Origin: Lanius collurio
Lineage: Eukaryota > Chordata > Aves > Passeriformes > Laniidae
Assembly: GCA_020086605.1 (NCBI GenBank)
Contig: JACBWW010000004.1
Coordinates: 24,192,255-24,256,254 of the forward strand
Direction: 5' to 3'
Length of the DNA: 64,000 bases
The first letter of the stretch is position 1; each line of letters opens with the position of its first letter. Below the pieces are notes generated by a model. That model ran no database searches, was not told the DNA's origin, and saw only the letters and a program-made list of their open reading frames with translations. The position numbers and the translations under genes were made by a program. Below, piece by piece: positions 62,476 to 64,000 of this stretch.

Positions 62476-62606
62476 ATTTTGTTTGGTTTTGGTTTTGTTT
62501 TGGTTTTTTTTTGTTTTTGGTTTTTGGGTTTTTTTGTTTGTTTTTTTGGGTTTGGGGTTTTTGTTTTGTTTTGTTTTGTTTTTTTCTTGTTTTTTGTTTG
62601 GGGGAG
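62476..62606 (+). repeat. G/T-only low-complexity tract
   Basis: About 130 bases of T-runs broken by G, GG, GGG and GGGG, with a single C. The plus-strand F/G/V/L-rich frames across it are artefacts. TTTTG units are frequent near 62561-62580. Confidence 0.9.
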
Positions 62607-63729
62607 AAATTATTATTACATCTGATTTAAGATGTGCTAAGTAGAAAAAAGCACTTCTGAAACTTTAATAACTAGTCAAGATTCTAAGTGAAATAATGAT
62701 GCTAACAGGTCAGAAATTGAGAAGGATGCAGGTTTGAAAAGAGGAGTAAGAGATTTATCTCTGGAACAGTTATTCTTTGAGGAGGTTCAGCAGCTAATGT
62801 CAGACAGAAAATAAAGATTTTTTTCCAAAGAAGACAATTAAACCCCTAGAATTCAAAAGAAATTGGTCATTATTGAAAAAATACCATAAATTATGCATCA
62901 TATATTTTCTCTGAATTTTATTATATATTAAAACATATGCTATAGATGTAGTTGCAATATATCAATTATGTTTAAACAGTTTGGTGACTTTTATAATTCA
63001 TAAGTCGCTTGACCAAAATATTGCTGAAAATGTATATAAGAATAGAGTCAAAGCACTAGTTATATTTTAGATGAAATTTACTACAGAGTCAGCTAGGTTG
63101 TTCAATAAGCACCTTCAGCAAACATAAACTGGTACAGATATTAAAAAAGCGTTCCTTACCACCACTAACAACATGCTCCTATTCTCATTCCTCCCATCCT
63201 TATACCAGCACAAATGATCAGGTGTGCTTACACAGCGTACAGCAAGGGAGCTAAACAGATAAAAATGGAAGGAAGGAGGGGAGGCAAAGGAAATACTTTC
63301 TGTCAGACCAGATCCTGCATCCAATTAACTACTTTGACACATTAACAATTTTTGGAGACAACTGAGCCTTGAGAGGAGGGAGCATACAGGTAAGGAGTGA
63401 GGAGTTCTCTGATGGAAGAGGTGACCTATAATTGCTGAAATGGCTGCTGAGAAATTCCCATGTGAGAAGTGCCAGATTGGGGTATAAGCTTCCTGTGCTG
63501 GTTCAAATATTTCCTAATAGGACAGGTTGAGATTTTATTAGCAGCATTTATTTGTTTCAGGATTATATTAGCCAGTAAATCAGACATATGCAGTAAACAT
63601 CAGAATGAATAATCTAAAATAATCTTTTTTTTCTCTTACAGTTAGATTTCTTTTCTGCTGTGTTGCAGGTTTCCTTCTTATAATTTGGATTCCATGACTT
63701 TCATCTGTTCAGTGATACTCTCATTTTAG
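62607..63729. other. Unique AT-rich non-coding stretch
   Basis: No repeat or coding region is supported. A T/C-rich acceptor-like string ends near 63641 (TTCTCTTACAG) without a good partner donor. Confidence 0.55.
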
Positions 63730-63767
63730 GATCTAAACCTGGCCATGCAGAGAGAGGAGCAAGCCAG
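63730..63767 (+). CDS. Weak candidate 38-nt exon
   Basis: CTCTCATTTTAG precedes a 38-nt segment ending GCCAG, then GTGTTA. It is open in two phases (one reads DLNLAMQREEQA). The donor is only fair and there is no supporting homology. Listed because it lies on the same strand as the 48-nt candidate 3.3 kb to the left. Confidence 0.15.
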
Positions 63768-64000
63768 GTGTTATCTTACGCCATTTATACTGAGATGTGG
63801 GTGAGTCCAGATTCATTATAGTTCATTCTGTTATATGAGGAATGCTGTCTGCTGTGGGGATTCCTGGAGCTGAAGTACATCCTTAAGTCTATTTTTTACT
63901 ACTGGTAGACTGGCTGAGAATTTTTAGGAGAATTTAAAAGAGAATTAAAATGAAAACTTGGTTTCAGTTTCCCTTTCTTGAGAAGTCACACAGGACATAC
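63768..64000. other. Right edge, nothing recognised
   Basis: Unique sequence to the window end with no repeat or gene signal. Confidence 0.5.

Noticed and set aside
62431..62644. Phenylalanine-rich membrane-like frames
   Set aside because: Products of the G/T-only tract.
1..64000. A bacterial, phage or plasmid accessory system
   Set aside because: CR1 LINEs, avian ERV LTRs, microsatellites and the lack of long coding frames all show vertebrate nuclear DNA.

Overview
The window looks like nuclear DNA of a bird, most likely a passerine. It is AT-rich and gene-poor. Its recognisable repeats are avian-type CR1 LINE 3' ends (promoter-distal RT C-terminus, then a tail ending in ATTCTGTG-type octamers) and avian endogenous retrovirus LTRs and gag relics. 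There are no bacterial-type genes, operons, ribosome binding sites, CRISPR arrays, IS elements, or recognisable rRNA or tRNA genes. Nearly every open frame is a short chance frame in AT-rich sequence, or runs through a retroelement.

Layout: 1-5 kb is unique non-coding DNA with a poly-T tract and one CTCF-like motif. At 5.08-5.48 kb two CR1 fragments lie head to head. 6.04 kb has a 42-bp tandem duplication. 7.9-8.4 kb has two G/T and G/A homopolymer tracts, and 10.56-10.68 kb a GGAA microsatellite. 11.4-12.1 kb is a GC-rich LINE 5'-part remnant. 16.97-17.39 and 17.89-17.95 kb are CR1 tails. 19.4-19.9 kb is a GC-rich island I cannot assign. 20-31.8 kb is unique AT-rich DNA with small hairpins. 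31.86-32.16 kb is the 3' half of an ERV LTR (+). 33.42-34.34 kb is a near-complete LTR of another family (-), and an imperfect inverted repeat abuts its outer end. 38.8-39.87 kb is a gag-like relic in a single frame with several stops. 41.39-41.79 kb is a CR1 (+). 49.43-49.74 kb is a CR1 (-) that keeps the RT C-terminus. 54.97-57.56 kb is a retroelement cluster (CR1 tail, LTR-like block, second CR1 tail, solo LTR with a possible 5-bp target duplication). 61.70-61.85 kb is a last CR1 (-), and 62.48-62.61 kb a G/T-only tract.

I identify no complete host gene. The best host-exon candidate is a 48-nt segment at 60418-60465 with strong splice signals and two CpGs; a weaker one is at 63730-63767. 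If real, the right end is intronic sequence of a + strand gene whose identity I cannot name. GC-rich patches in the window coincide mostly with retroelements. I see no convincing new biological system. The most worthwhile leads are the inverted repeat beside the LTR, the 48-nt exon candidate and the unassigned GC-rich blocks.
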